A stretch of 64,000 nt of DNA, taken from assembly GCF_002287175.1 (NCBI RefSeq), contig NZ_LMVM01000012.1, positions 496,001-560,000 on the forward strand, read 5' to 3'. The position numbers and the translations under genes are program-made. Positions within the stretch are counted from its first letter, which is position 1, and every line of letters starts with the position of its first letter. This DNA is from Methanobacterium bryantii. Its GTDB lineage: Archaea > Methanobacteriota > Methanobacteria > Methanobacteriales > Methanobacteriaceae. Positions 17,107 to 25,947 of this stretch are shown piece after piece. Below the pieces are notes generated by a model that made no database searches, had not been told where the DNA came from, and worked only from the letters and a program-made list of their open reading frames with translations.

Positions 17107-17391
17107 ATGGATTCCAAATCTGTTGAACTTGTGAAAAAATGCCAAGAAAGTGCCGGAAGTGGAGATGTAATGGGCGCATGCAAAGTCATGCTGGAACTGA
17201 TAGATAAAGAAAAAATTAAAGTAGATACAGATAGGGATCAATCATATCTTGAAATGGCTGAAAATCTTAAACCTGATGATGTAAGTAAAGTCCTTAAAAT
17301 GGCACTTGAAATACGAGAAAGTGGAGATATTAAAGATACGGAGCTCAAAAACGCTGCTAGCATACTGATCAGGGCAATAGAGATGAGCTAA
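17107..17391 (+). CDS. Small helical protein, paralogue 3 of a tandem family
   Basis: A 94-residue paralogue, the most divergent of the three, beginning MDSKSVELVKKCQESAGSG and keeping KKC, VMGACKVMLE, QSYLEMAENL, VSKVLKMA and ILIRAIE. GTGATAAAA precedes the ATG. It is followed after only 7 nt by the 3' end of the convergent ACT-domain gene. As for the other copies, no function is known to me. Confidence 0.75.
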   Translation: MDSKSVELVKKCQESAGSGDVMGACKVMLELIDKEKIKVDTDRDQSYLEMAENLKPDDVSKVLKMALEIRESGDIKDTELKNAASILIRAIEMS

Positions 17392-17398
17392 TCATTTT

Positions 17399-18055
17399 TT
17401 AAAATTTTTTTCCTTTAACTCTTTTTATATTAAAAACTGCAGTATCTGCAACAGCCATAACTGCCATAACGCCTGCTTGAACAGGGTCTGTTACCACTAA
17501 ATCTGCATTTTTTGCAACACTTCCAGGCATATTAAGGCTTATTACAATTACGCCGTGATCTTCTTTAATTTCTGCAACTGCATCTGAAATTTTACCACCC
17601 ATAAGCGATCCTGCTAGAACCAGTGCTTCTACCCTTGGAAGTCTTCCTGCCGCATACACTGCATCTGCAAGCTCTTCTTCTCCTACAAGTGGTATTGTAT
17701 CGATACTAATGCGTTCACCCCTTATATTATGCCGATCTGCTTCGGTTATGGCTCCTTGGGCAACCTGAGCAACCTGGGCTCCTCCTCCAATTATTATGAT
17801 TCTTTTTCCGTATATTTCAGTTAATGAAGGATGAATTTCAATGTGATCAACGGCTTCAAACTTCAAAATATTTTTTTTAAGTTCTTTCCTGTTCTTAACG
17901 TCTTCTAGTTCCATATATACTGAAGCAGATTCGTCTTTTTCTACAAAAAGGTGAGTATATATAATATTTATCCCGCATTTTGCCATTAAATCTGTAATGT
18001 CCCTCAAAACACCGGGTTTATTTACAGATTTTATTGTAATTGCAATCTTTTCCAT
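17399..18055 (-). CDS. ACT-domain protein with DUF5612
   Basis: A 218-residue protein with an N-terminal ACT domain (MEKIAITIKSVNKPGVLRDITDL, residues 1-75) and a C-terminal domain with a glycine-rich Rossmann-like start IIIIGGGAQVAQVAQ, which I place in DUF5612 of methanogens. ACT domains bind small ligands, usually amino acids, so this looks like an amino-acid-sensing regulator, but the output is unknown. The start is the ATG at 18055, with GTGAT 4-5 nt upstream; a GTG at 18064 is inside that site. It is monocistronic as far as can be seen. Confidence 0.8.
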   Translation of the reverse strand: MEKIAITIKSVNKPGVLRDITDLMAKCGINIIYTHLFVEKDESASVYMELEDVKNRKELKKNILKFEAVDHIEIHPSLTEIYGKRIIIIGGGAQVAQVAQGAITEADRHNIRGERISIDTIPLVGEEELADAVYAAGRLPRVEALVLAGSLMGGKISDAVAEIKEDHGVIVISLNMPGSVAKNADLVVTDPVQAGVMAVMAVADTAVFNIKRVKGKKF

Positions 18056-18305
18056 TTGAATCACATAATAATGATGAATTTGTAATAAATAATTAAATTA
18101 TTAGTTATAGTCTTGTTTTAAACGTGATTAAATCTATTTAACTAATTATATAAATTTTATAGGTTAATAATCATCTTGTTCACTAAAATACTGAATTTTA
18201 AACTAATTTTTTAAATGTAAAAAGTGTAATTTTTCAATTAATATTGAATTCTATCATTTATAAGTTAATAAATTACCCATGTTCTCTTTAGTCAGCACTA
18301 AATTT

Positions 18306-19121
18306 CTATAATTTCTGGCACTCTGGGCAGATATAAGAAGACGTACTTCCTGTTTTTATTTTTTCAATGATTTTGCCACAATCTGGACATTTTTCTCCTT
18401 CTTTGTATGCTACTAAAAAGTAATCTTTACTGAATTCTCCATTTTTCCCGTAAAAATCTTTTTCATATGCCAGCCCTTTTTTATCAAGTGCATATTTGAG
18501 ATTTTCTACCATAATTTGGAATAAATTATCAATTTGAGATGATTCTAAAGAATTAGCTGGTTTTTTGGGATGGAGTTTTGCCTTAAAAAGGATATCATGA
18601 ATGTAGACGTTTCCAATACCTCCAACCTTTTTTTGATTCAAAATTATATTTTTAATCATGGCACGGCCATTGCAGATTTTTTTAAAGTAATCAAGAGTAA
18701 AATCAGGATCTAACGGGGAAATTGCTATATCTTTAGTTGGCTTATGATCTGAAAGTTCATTTCTTGAAACTAGATCTACATGTCCAAACCACCAGAACTT
18801 GCATGTAAACCTTGAATTATCTGTAAAATTAAAGCGGCACTGGTATTCTCCTGCGGAACATTCATCAAAATTATGATATATGATGTCTGCTCCCATTCCA
18901 AGGTTCAATAAAAGATGGTAGCTGTCTGTAAGTTCAAAAAAGATCCATTTTCCTTTATTATATACTTTTTTAATAGTTTTACCAGCTATTCTCTCTTTAA
19001 AACTGTCAACGTCTATGTTCAGGCATTTTTCCTGTATTACATCAACTGATTTAATTTCTTTGAATTTCAGCTCATCATTCATCTGCCTGCTTAAAACCAC
19101 AAGTTCGGGTAGTTCTGCCAT
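18306..19121 (-). CDS. Fpg/Nei-family DNA glycosylase with Ala at the catalytic Pro position
   Basis: A 271-residue protein with the Fpg/Nei architecture: N-terminal catalytic segment, helix-two-turn-helix (NQKKVGGIGNVYIHDILF, near residues 163-180) and C-terminal zinc finger CPDC...CPEC. Fpg enzymes excise oxidised purines and cut the abasic site using the amino group of the N-terminal proline exposed after Met removal. Here the protein begins MAELPEL, so that proline is alanine while the next glutamate is kept; K58 in GKWIFFEL is probably the equivalent of the conserved lysine. Activity may be altered. GAGGAATTAAA precedes the ATG. The gene is separate from its neighbours by 31 nt and 240 nt. 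Confidence 0.85.
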   Translation of the reverse strand: MAELPELVVLSRQMNDELKFKEIKSVDVIQEKCLNIDVDSFKERIAGKTIKKVYNKGKWIFFELTDSYHLLLNLGMGADIIYHNFDECSAGEYQCRFNFTDNSRFTCKFWWFGHVDLVSRNELSDHKPTKDIAISPLDPDFTLDYFKKICNGRAMIKNIILNQKKVGGIGNVYIHDILFKAKLHPKKPANSLESSQIDNLFQIMVENLKYALDKKGLAYEKDFYGKNGEFSKDYFLVAYKEGEKCPDCGKIIEKIKTGSTSSYICPECQKL

Positions 19122-19152
19122 TTTAATTCCTCATTTAATTTTGATGTAATTT

Positions 19153-19752
19153 TCATTTTTCTGGTGGAAAATACAGTTCAACAGTTTTCGCAACGTTTTC
19201 AAGCCATAAATGCCGTTTTTTTAGGCTGCTTGTAACAACAACTTGATACATTTCCCTGTAAAAGTTTTTAACTCCGCATAGATCGAATATGCAGTTTTTC
19301 CAGATGTTTTCGAGTGGATCACCAAATATTTCCCTTTCCCTTATCTCGGGTGTATTGGACGTGTTAAATACAAGGGCGGTTTCAGCTTTTAACAGGCCGT
19401 TGGGAACTCCTTCTCCATCATCACCTTCTAAAAACTCATAGGCCACACCTGCACGTATGATCCGATCTACATAACCTTTTAAAATAGCTGGAGGCTGCCC
19501 CCACCAGTTGGGGTGGATAATAATTATTCCATCTGCATCTTTAATCTCCCTGCAGTGTTTTTCAATAAGAGGATCTAATTCTGCTTCTTTAGGGATTTCT
19601 TCACCTGAAAGTAATGGATCAAATTTTTCAGCATACAGGTCATGGTATATAACTTCATGACCATTTTCACGCAGTTTGGATACAGCTGTATCTGCAATGA
19701 CATGATTAAAACTTCCTTTGGTCGGATGACCTAAAATTACTATTATATTCAT
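19153..19752 (-). CDS. NAD(P)H dehydrogenase (quinone)-like flavoprotein, NQO1 family
   Basis: A 199-residue flavodoxin-like-fold protein of the NQO1/KefF family. Recognisable segments are ILGHPTKGSFNHVIAD at the N-terminus, DADGIIIIHPNWWGQPPAILKGYVDR in the middle, and the FDLCGV segment. Such enzymes transfer two electrons from NAD(P)H via FMN or FAD to quinones, disulfides or other acceptors and are cytosolic. It lies 31 nt upstream of the Fpg-like gene and 9 nt downstream of the decayed FMN-binding gene. Substrate unknown. Confidence 0.88.
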   Translation of the reverse strand: MNIIVILGHPTKGSFNHVIADTAVSKLRENGHEVIYHDLYAEKFDPLLSGEEIPKEAELDPLIEKHCREIKDADGIIIIHPNWWGQPPAILKGYVDRIIRAGVAYEFLEGDDGEGVPNGLLKAETALVFNTSNTPEIREREIFGDPLENIWKNCIFDLCGVKNFYREMYQVVVTSSLKKRHLWLENVAKTVELYFPPEK

Positions 19753-19761
19753 TTAATCACT

Positions 19762-20046
19762 TCAGTATCCTGATTTTTTCCCGGTTAAACTCTCTACCTC
19801 AACCTTAATTACAGTGGTTTTATCAAGAGTTGATTTTGAATATTCAAATGTTTCATTTGGTTTGTTACTGTATTTTTGCATTATAATATTTAATGTATCT
19901 TCTTTTTCACCATTATCTTCTATAAAATGAGTCTTTCCAAAACCAATTACGCTGTAATATTTTATTCCCCCAGTTACAGGCATTATCTGCAGTTACAATT
20001 TCTGTTTCAATATCTGCTTCAAAGCAGACATGCGAAAAATTTCGAT
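19762..20046 (-). pseudogene. Decayed pyridoxamine 5'-phosphate oxidase-family gene
   Basis: Two frames together give the C-terminal two thirds of an FMN-binding split-barrel protein. The first frame reads HVCFEADIETEIVTADNACN near 20035-19975; the second continues with GGIKYYSVIGFGKTHFIED and ends with VEVESLTGKKSGY. They are joined by a one-base shift at a run of five G around 19970. The N-terminal third is missing and is replaced by an array of palindromes. A product from an internal start at 19983 (73 residues) would lack the cofactor site. Confidence 0.75.
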
Positions 20047-20051
20047 TCACT

Positions 20052-20135
20052 CGAAAATTGAAGATTTTCGGGCAGGTAAAATAAAAAACTTGCAAAACTT
20101 TCAGGTTTGCGCTCCAAAAATTCATAGAATTTTTG
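20052..20135. repeat. Palindrome array at a gene-decay junction
   Basis: At least three hairpins lie between two decayed genes: CGAAAATT-GAA-GATTTTCG near 20052-20070, GCAAAACT-TTC-AGGTTTGC near 20092-20110, and a perfect 9-bp pair CAAAAATTC/GAATTTTTG with loop ATA at 20115-20135, extended by CTC/GAG. The design matches the array at 13094-13279. A further short palindrome TCTGCTT/AAGCAGA overlaps the coding remnant at 20013-20028. Confidence 0.65.
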
Positions 20136-20160
20136 AGAGTTTTGCAGACGTGAAAGAAAT

Positions 20161-20464
20161 ATTTTATTAGATTCAGGCGATCTTATACAAGAATTAGTAA
20201 ATTATAAAGTGAATTTTGTTTTAAATGGACATAAGCATGTTCATAATACTGGGATAATGGAAAATATGGTATTATTGAATTCAGGGACAGCAACTACTGG
20301 AAAATTACGCGGTGATACATGTCCCTGTTATAATCAGTGATGAAGGGGTGGATGTATATCTGGTAATGACTGAAAAGGGGCAAAAACAGCATTTAGCTAA
20401 ATATTCAGTTGAATTAAAAGATGAAGAATTTACAATCTGTTCCCATAAACATAAATCAGGCTAA
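20161..20464 (+). pseudogene. Remnant of a calcineurin-like metallophosphoesterase
   Basis: From 20166 the frame reads LDSGDLIQELVNYKVNF, then VLNGHKHVHNTGIMENM and LLNSGTATTGKLRGD, which is the C-terminal part of a metallophosphoesterase including the GH-x-H metal motif. After CPCYNQ a TGA occurs; shifting the frame continues the homology as ISDEGVDVYLVMTEKGQ down to a TAA at 20462-20464. The N-terminal catalytic half is absent. With the gene to its left it forms a pair of decayed genes facing a palindrome array. Confidence 0.65.
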
Positions 20465-20465
20465 T

Positions 20466-20732
20466 TTATTTGGAATTCATCTTTAAAATATTAATTTGTT
20501 CTGATAATGTTAACAGATTGTTGGTTAATTTTTCAATCTTTTCTGCAACACTTAATTCGGTTATTTCTTCAAGATGAGGTTCGTAGGCGGTAGTATATAC
20601 TTTTAACTGGTCATTTGTGTGATTTTCCCTATTATATTTACTTATTTGTTCTAATCCAAGTTGGAGTTCCTCATATGCCTTTAATTCCCCTAATATATCA
20701 TTCCTTTTACTATTTAATTGGTTTATATCCAT
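20466..20732 (-). CDS. Small coiled-coil protein of unknown function
   Basis: An 88-residue protein starting MDINQLNSKRNDILGELKAY, rich in Leu, Glu and Lys with heptad-like spacing, so a coiled coil is likely over most of its length. I chose the ATG at 20732 because AGGAGGG lies about 10 nt upstream; the frame is open further upstream to 20822, but no ribosome site is seen there. No recognisable domain, membrane segment or metal motif. It abuts the phosphoesterase remnant. Confidence 0.55.
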   Translation of the reverse strand: MDINQLNSKRNDILGELKAYEELQLGLEQISKYNRENHTNDQLKVYTTAYEPHLEEITELSVAEKIEKLTNNLLTLSEQINILKMNSK

Positions 20733-21126
20733 TATTTTGTTCCCTCCTAAACTTATTTTAGATGAATATGTCCCCATTGATTTTTTTCCTATTTTCGTGT
20801 CAATAATCAATTTTAGAATCAATTTTCAAATTTTACAGTTTTAATGAGGTATATCTAAAAATATTAAAAAAAACTACCTGATTACTATTATGTATCTTTT
20901 TATGTAAATATGTTTCCACTGACAATCTGGTAAATCCCTAAAATTGAGGATATTCAAATAATTTAAAGAGATTTATTCAATTTATTTCGTATATTTGGCA
21001 TATTTATGGCTTTATTTTTGTATATAAAAATATTTAAACTTAAAAATAGGATTATAACTAATATTACTAATTTTTAGGCTAATTTAACTCTATTTATTCA
21101 TTTTTTTATAGGTTCAACTGTGATGT

Positions 21127-21200
21127 ACTAACGTTCGTTCGCTAGCTTTATATAGTAGAATATGTACATAATATATTCAAGAAACTAACGAACGTTAGTT
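21127..21200. promoter_or_regulatory. TetR-type promoter with two operator palindromes
   Basis: Site 1 at 21127-21142 is ACTAACG-TT-CGTTCGC and site 2 at 21183-21200 is AACTAACG-AA-CGTTAGTT; both have half-sites of the same sequence separated by 2 nt. A TATA box TTTATATAGTAG lies at about 21147-21158 between them, so site 2 falls near the predicted transcription start and ribosome site of the tetR gene. This is the usual arrangement for TetR autorepression. The rest of the gap 20823-21126 is AT-rich with no recognisable feature. Confidence 0.75.
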
Positions 21201-21218
21201 AAATGGAAGGGAATTATT

Positions 21219-21860
21219 ATGAAAAATCAAGCTAATGACTCAAAAACTGAAAAAAAATCAACTAAAGAAAAAATATTTGATGTATCCCTTGATCTTTTCT
21301 CACAAAAAGGTTTTGACGGGGTTTCAGTTCGTGAAATTGCAAGAGAAGTTGGAATAAGGGAAAGTTCAATATACAACCATTACAGAAACAAAGAAGCAAT
21401 AATGGATGCTATCATTGACTATTTTATGTCTGAACTTCAGCAGAGCGGTCCACCTGAAGAAGTGGGGGAGTTATTAATGGATCAAGGTCCTGAAGTGTTT
21501 TTTGAGGTGGGGGCCAGAATGTATATAGAACAGGTTAATACTCCTAAAATGGAAAAAATCTGGCGTTTAGTTTCTGTTGAGATGTATCATAATGAAAAAA
21601 TAAGGAATTTCTACAAAAAAGAACTTTTAGAAGGACCAATAAATATTTGGGAAGCCACATTCACTAAAATGATAGAAAAAAGACTTATAAAACCAGTTAA
21701 TCCTAGAACACTGGCATATGAATATTTTTCATTTGCAATATATCTCTTCTTTGAGTATTTTGTCTTAAAATATGATGAAGACTTTGATTCATTTATGGAT
21801 CTAGCTTTAGAAAAGATGAATAACCATACAAAATTCCTTTTGAAAGCTATAAAAGTTTAA
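21219..21860 (+). CDS. TetR/AcrR family transcriptional regulator
   Basis: A 213-residue repressor. The N-terminal helix-turn-helix reads IFDVSLDLFSQKGFDGVSVREIAREVGI, then SSIYNHYRNKEAIMDAI, typical of TetR proteins; the remaining 150 residues form the helical ligand-binding and dimer domain, rich in aromatic residues, which suggests a hydrophobic ligand. GGAAGGGAA precedes the ATG. Two matching palindromes around its promoter point to autoregulation. The island operon starts 90 nt downstream; I see no clear copy of the palindrome in that gap, so control of the operon may be by readthrough. Confidence 0.93.
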   Translation: MKNQANDSKTEKKSTKEKIFDVSLDLFSQKGFDGVSVREIAREVGIRESSIYNHYRNKEAIMDAIIDYFMSELQQSGPPEEVGELLMDQGPEVFFEVGARMYIEQVNTPKMEKIWRLVSVEMYHNEKIRNFYKKELLEGPINIWEATFTKMIEKRLIKPVNPRTLAYEYFSFAIYLFFEYFVLKYDEDFDSFMDLALEKMNNHTKFLLKAIKV

Positions 21861-21949
21861 TCATTTATTATTGCAACTATGCTGCGAGTTTATGTTAACC
21901 TATTTATATTTGTTGAACAATTTTAAAAATAACGATATCAGGAATAATC

Positions 21950-23182
21950 ATGAAGAAAAATCTTAAAGTCCTTTTACTTGGATACAACGGTGCCAATAAC
22001 ACGGGATCTGAAGCAAGGTTACTTGCTATAATAGAAGATATAAGGGCAATTCTGGGTAATGAAGCCCTTATTACTATTCCAACATTAAATAAAGAAAATT
22101 TAGAACGTTACCTTAAAGAGGACAAGTTTTTGAAGGTTGCTCCAATATCTTCGATTTTCTTTTTTGATATAAGAAAACTGGTTAAAGAACATGATGTTCT
22201 TTTGCTAGTTGAGGGAAGCTGCTACATGGATACCTGGACTTCAGCACTTTTATGGGCTTTTTTATGGGCTACTAAATGTGCAAAAGATTTTAAAAAGCCA
22301 AGTATTGCATATGCAGTGGATGTAGGTCATTTATCTTCTTTTAACAGGTGGTTAGTTAAACGAGAAGCCAGCAAAACTGATCTGATTTTAACTAGGACTG
22401 AATCCGCAGCCCAGGAACTCCAAAAAATAGGGGTTAAAGCTCCTATCCAGACAACGGCCGATTGTGCATTTACATTCAAAACTGAAAAAGATGATGATGA
22501 AATTTTAAAGGAAATATGGCCCGAATCAGATTCTGGAGTCGTGGGTCTGGCACCAATTGATTTTTATTTGTGGCCAGTGGTGATGCGGCCATGGGGCAAA
22601 AAGGAGAACCTGTATAAATGGCCTTACTATTATTCACGTTCAAAATCGAGAGTTGATGGAAGCGAACGATTAGCTCTTAAATGGGCTGAAGAAGCGGACC
22701 GTATAATTGAAAAACGTGGTAAAAGGGTAGCATTAATTTGTATGGAAGAACTGGATGAACCGCTGGCTGTATGTATAAAGAACAAAATGAAGAAGCCGGA
22801 AATGGTAAAAATATTTTCATCAAGAAAGTACAATGCATCTACAATGACAAGTATCCTCAGAAGTCTTGAACTTCTTGTAACTTCTCGTTATCATGCAGGT
22901 GTCTTATCGCTTGAAGCTCAGGTTCTGCAGATAGCTATAGGGCATGACACTCGTCTTAGGGGATTTTATAAAGAATTGGGGTTAGAAAATTATTTATTAG
23001 ATTACATGTCGTCTGAAATCTGGTATAAATTAGAGGAAAAAGTTAATGAACTGCTTGAGAATCCTGAAGCACAACAGAAACTACTGAAAGATGGATTTAT
23101 TCAGCACATTGGCCGTGCTCGTAAAAATCCAGAAATTCTTAAGGGTTTTCTCCAAGAGAGAGGGTGGAAGGTGAAAACATGA
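21950..23182 (+). CDS. Polysaccharide pyruvyl transferase-family protein
   Basis: A 410-residue protein of the polysaccharide pyruvyl transferase family (CsaB/WcaK type). The N-terminal GYNGANNTGSEARL corresponds to the family's G-x-x-N-x-GDE signature, HDVLLLVEGSCYMD is the central strand, and LVTSRYHAGVLSLEAQVLQI with R-x-H is the C-terminal donor-binding region. Members transfer pyruvate from phosphoenolpyruvate to sugars, or act as related glycosyltransferase-fold enzymes. CAGGA lies before the ATG and a TATA-like CTATTTATATTTG lies at about 21900-21912, so it may have its own promoter. Its stop overlaps the next start (ATGA). Confidence 0.82.
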   Translation: MKKNLKVLLLGYNGANNTGSEARLLAIIEDIRAILGNEALITIPTLNKENLERYLKEDKFLKVAPISSIFFFDIRKLVKEHDVLLLVEGSCYMDTWTSALLWAFLWATKCAKDFKKPSIAYAVDVGHLSSFNRWLVKREASKTDLILTRTESAAQELQKIGVKAPIQTTADCAFTFKTEKDDDEILKEIWPESDSGVVGLAPIDFYLWPVVMRPWGKKENLYKWPYYYSRSKSRVDGSERLALKWAEEADRIIEKRGKRVALICMEELDEPLAVCIKNKMKKPEMVKIFSSRKYNASTMTSILRSLELLVTSRYHAGVLSLEAQVLQIAIGHDTRLRGFYKELGLENYLLDYMSSEIWYKLEEKVNELLENPEAQQKLLKDGFIQHIGRARKNPEILKGFLQERGWKVKT

Positions 23183-25947
23183 ATAAAGTTGTACTTTTAA
23201 CAGGGGCAAATGGGTTTTTAGGTACTCAAGTTGCTCTAAGACTTCTCAGGAGTTATAACTATAAAATTATAGCTTTAATAAGGGGCAATGATAAACAACA
23301 TGCTACAAACAGGCTTTCTCGAGCATGGTGGGAATTTCCAGAACTTTTAGATGAATTAGGTAATAGGATTCATGTATTAAATGGAGATATTACCAGAACT
23401 GAATTAGGAATAGAAAAGCAGGAATATAAAAGCCTGATTCAAACGGTTACCCATATAATTCACACTGCTGCAGACTGGAAATTAAAATCTTCCCTTGAGG
23501 AACTCCAGAAAATCAACGTGCATGGAACTGAAAATATACTGAAATTAGCTCAGCTAGCTCATGAAGACCATGGATTAGAAAGATTTTCTCATGTATCTAC
23601 AGCTTATGTTGCAGGTGGAAAAAAAGGCGTTGTATCTGAAGATTCTTTGACCTCAAAATATGGGTTTTTAAGTGATTATGAAAAGACCAAGTTTGAAAGT
23701 GAGGTCCTTGTGAGAAAATCTGGATTTGATGTATCTATCTTTCGTCCAAGCATGATTGTAGGTGATTCTTCTACAGGATACATTAAAACATTTAATACGG
23801 TATATGTACCTCTCAGGCTTTATTTAAGCAGAAAATTAAAAATAATCCCTGTTTCCAGATCAATGAAAATAAATTTAGTGCCTGTAGATTACGTTGCAGA
23901 TTCAATTGTAAAGCTTACTTTTGATCGGGAGGCCGTAAATAAGACTTTTCACTTAACTGCACCTGTTGAATCGCTCCCTACCCTTGAAGAACTTATTGAA
24001 TTTGTAAGGAAATGGAGTGATGAGAATATGGATATTAAGCTTAGTACTCCAATTTACATGCCATTAAATGTTTCATTACTCCAAAAAATCTCATCTCATG
24101 GCTATTTATTTGGAAAAGGAACAGATAAATTACTTGAAACAGTAAATACTCTTTCTCCTTATTTTAATGAAAATAGAGAATACTTGAGAGATAATGCTGG
24201 GGAAATACTGGGGCCATATAGATATAAATGGCAGAATTTCCTACCTAAACTCATTGAATTCGCTGTTTATCATGGTTTCTTACATAGATCTGATCGTACA
24301 GTTCATGAACAGGTTTTATTCAGACTTCAAAGGAGCAGCAGGCCTGTTAAATATTATGACATCGTTAAAGGTGAAATTAAAGAATCCAGTGCAACTGACA
24401 TTTATCAAAACATACTATCTGCTTCAAAAGCCCTTCAGAGCATGGGAATTAACAAGGGAGATAAAGTAGCAGTGGCTGGTTATAACAGTACAAAGTATCT
24501 CATATTAGATATTGCAATTGGCATTATAGGCGCAGTAAGCGTACCTATTTATTATACGAGCCCTTTAAATGAAATTAAGGAAATACTGGACGACAGCAGT
24601 GCAAGAATTCTTTTTGCAGGCACTCCTCAAATTTTAAATGATTTAAATGAATTTGATTCTCACATTTCAGTTGTTTCACTATGCAAACAAAGTGTTGATA
24701 GGGATTTGGAGGTTATTTCATGGGAAGACTTCCTTAAAAAAGGAGAAGAAGTAAATAAAGTGATTGATGTTCATTTAAACTTTGATGACACTGCCACTAT
24801 ACGTTATACTTCCGGAACAACTGGAAAACCTAGGGGAGTTATGTTTACTCATGGGAACCTCCGTTGGATGGCAGAATTCATAGCTTCTATGCCTCCTTGG
24901 AAGGATAGAACCTCTGAAATATCTTACCTTTCGTTTCTTCCAATGAACCATGTGGTGGAAGGAATTATGGGAACTTATGCTCCTTATTATGCTCCTGCAT
25001 CTTTAAACCTTTATTTTCTGGAGAATTTTCATGATCTTGAAGAATCTCTTCAGAAAGTGAGACCCAATGTATTCTTTTCAGTGCCGCGTTTCTATGAAAA
25101 GGTATGGTGCAGTGTATTGGAATCCAGAATAGGGCAAATTTACATTAGTTCTTCTGGAATCTTGAAGACAGTTCTGGGAAAATTAATTAAGAGGGAAATT
25201 CTTAAAAAGGCAGGCCTCGACAGGTGTGCTCAATTAATCGTTGGTTCTGCACCTGTAAGTGATGAACTACTCAAATACTATCATGAACTTGGTATTGAAG
25301 TTCATAATGCCTATGGATTAACTGAAGCGCCGCTTATAACCATTAATAGAATTGGAAAAAATAGAATAGGGACAGTAGGTGAACCTCTCCCTGATACCTA
25401 TATTAAAATAGATGGAGACGGTGAAATACTTATAAACGGGCCACAGGTAATGTCAGGCTATTTTAAAGATGATTCAGATTCTTTAGAGGATGGATGGCTC
25501 CATACTGGTGATCTGGGATATGAAACCCCTGAAGACAGTCTTGTAATTACCGGCCGTAGAAAGGAGGTCCTGGTTAATTCTTATGGGAAAACGATAAGCC
25601 CCCTCAAAATAGAAGTGATGCTTAAAAATATCTCTGGAATCGAAGAGGCTATGGTAATTGGTGACGGAAAGCCTTACTGCAGCGCTTTTTTATGGGCAGA
25701 GTCAAATCTTGAAGGAATCGATGAAGCTATCGGTGAAATAAATACTCAACTTTCTCGTCCAGAAGAAATTAAAAAATGGGTTGTTTTAAATAATGATCTT
25801 TCAATAGGTACTGATTTAACTGCAAACCTCAAACTTAAAAGAAAATCTATTTCAAAGCGTTATGAAGACATTATTAATTTTATTTATGGATCTGGAGCTA
25901 AACCTGACAGTATATTACACTTTGGCAGCATTGAGGTGGATTCATGA
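23179..25947 (+). CDS. Reductase-ligase didomain protein (SDR/thioester reductase + AMP-forming ligase)
   Basis: A 922-residue fusion. Residues 1 to about 370 are an extended SDR of the thioester-reductase/male-sterility type: TGANGFLG near 8-15, a YEKTKFESE catalytic Y-x-x-x-K, and FRPSMIVGDS. Residues about 385-920 are an adenylate-forming ligase resembling long-chain acyl-CoA synthetases: RYTSGTTGKPRGVMFTH, FLPMNHVVEG, VGSAPVSDELL, NAYGLTEAP, GWLHTGDLG and TGRRKEVLVNSYGK. Carboxylate reductases normally run ligase, carrier, reductase; here the order is reversed and no carrier domain with a phosphopantetheine serine motif is seen. The start is the ATG at 23179 with AAGGTGA upstream, overlapping the previous stop. 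Confidence 0.85.
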   Translation: MNKVVLLTGANGFLGTQVALRLLRSYNYKIIALIRGNDKQHATNRLSRAWWEFPELLDELGNRIHVLNGDITRTELGIEKQEYKSLIQTVTHIIHTAADWKLKSSLEELQKINVHGTENILKLAQLAHEDHGLERFSHVSTAYVAGGKKGVVSEDSLTSKYGFLSDYEKTKFESEVLVRKSGFDVSIFRPSMIVGDSSTGYIKTFNTVYVPLRLYLSRKLKIIPVSRSMKINLVPVDYVADSIVKLTFDREAVNKTFHLTAPVESLPTLEELIEFVRKWSDENMDIKLSTPIYMPLNVSLLQKISSHGYLFGKGTDKLLETVNTLSPYFNENREYLRDNAGEILGPYRYKWQNFLPKLIEFAVYHGFLHRSDRTVHEQVLFRLQRSSRPVKYYDIVKGEIKESSATDIYQNILSASKALQSMGINKGDKVAVAGYNSTKYLILDIAIGIIGAVSVPIYYTSPLNEIKEILDDSSARILFAGTPQILNDLNEFDSHISVVSLCKQSVDRDLEVISWEDFLKKGEEVNKVIDVHLNFDDTATIRYTSGTTGKPRGVMFTHGNLRWMAEFIASMPPWKDRTSEISYLSFLPMNHVVEGIMGTYAPYYAPASLNLYFLENFHDLEESLQKVRPNVFFSVPRFYEKVWCSVLESRIGQIYISSSGILKTVLGKLIKREILKKAGLDRCAQLIVGSAPVSDELLKYYHELGIEVHNAYGLTEAPLITINRIGKNRIGTVGEPLPDTYIKIDGDGEILINGPQVMSGYFKDDSDSLEDGWLHTGDLGYETPEDSLVITGRRKEVLVNSYGKTISPLKIEVMLKNISGIEEAMVIGDGKPYCSAFLWAESNLEGIDEAIGEINTQLSRPEEIKKWVVLNNDLSIGTDLTANLKLKRKSISKRYEDIINFIYGSGAKPDSILHFGSIEVDS

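Noticed and set aside
15959..17391. Toxin-antitoxin or viral origin of the tandem small-protein genes
   Set aside because: The genes are paralogues of one another with the same fold pattern, with no partner gene or mobile-element mark.
19762..19983. Independent 73-residue protein
   Set aside because: It is the C-terminal part of a longer family, and the missing upstream part is found in another frame, so it is a broken gene.
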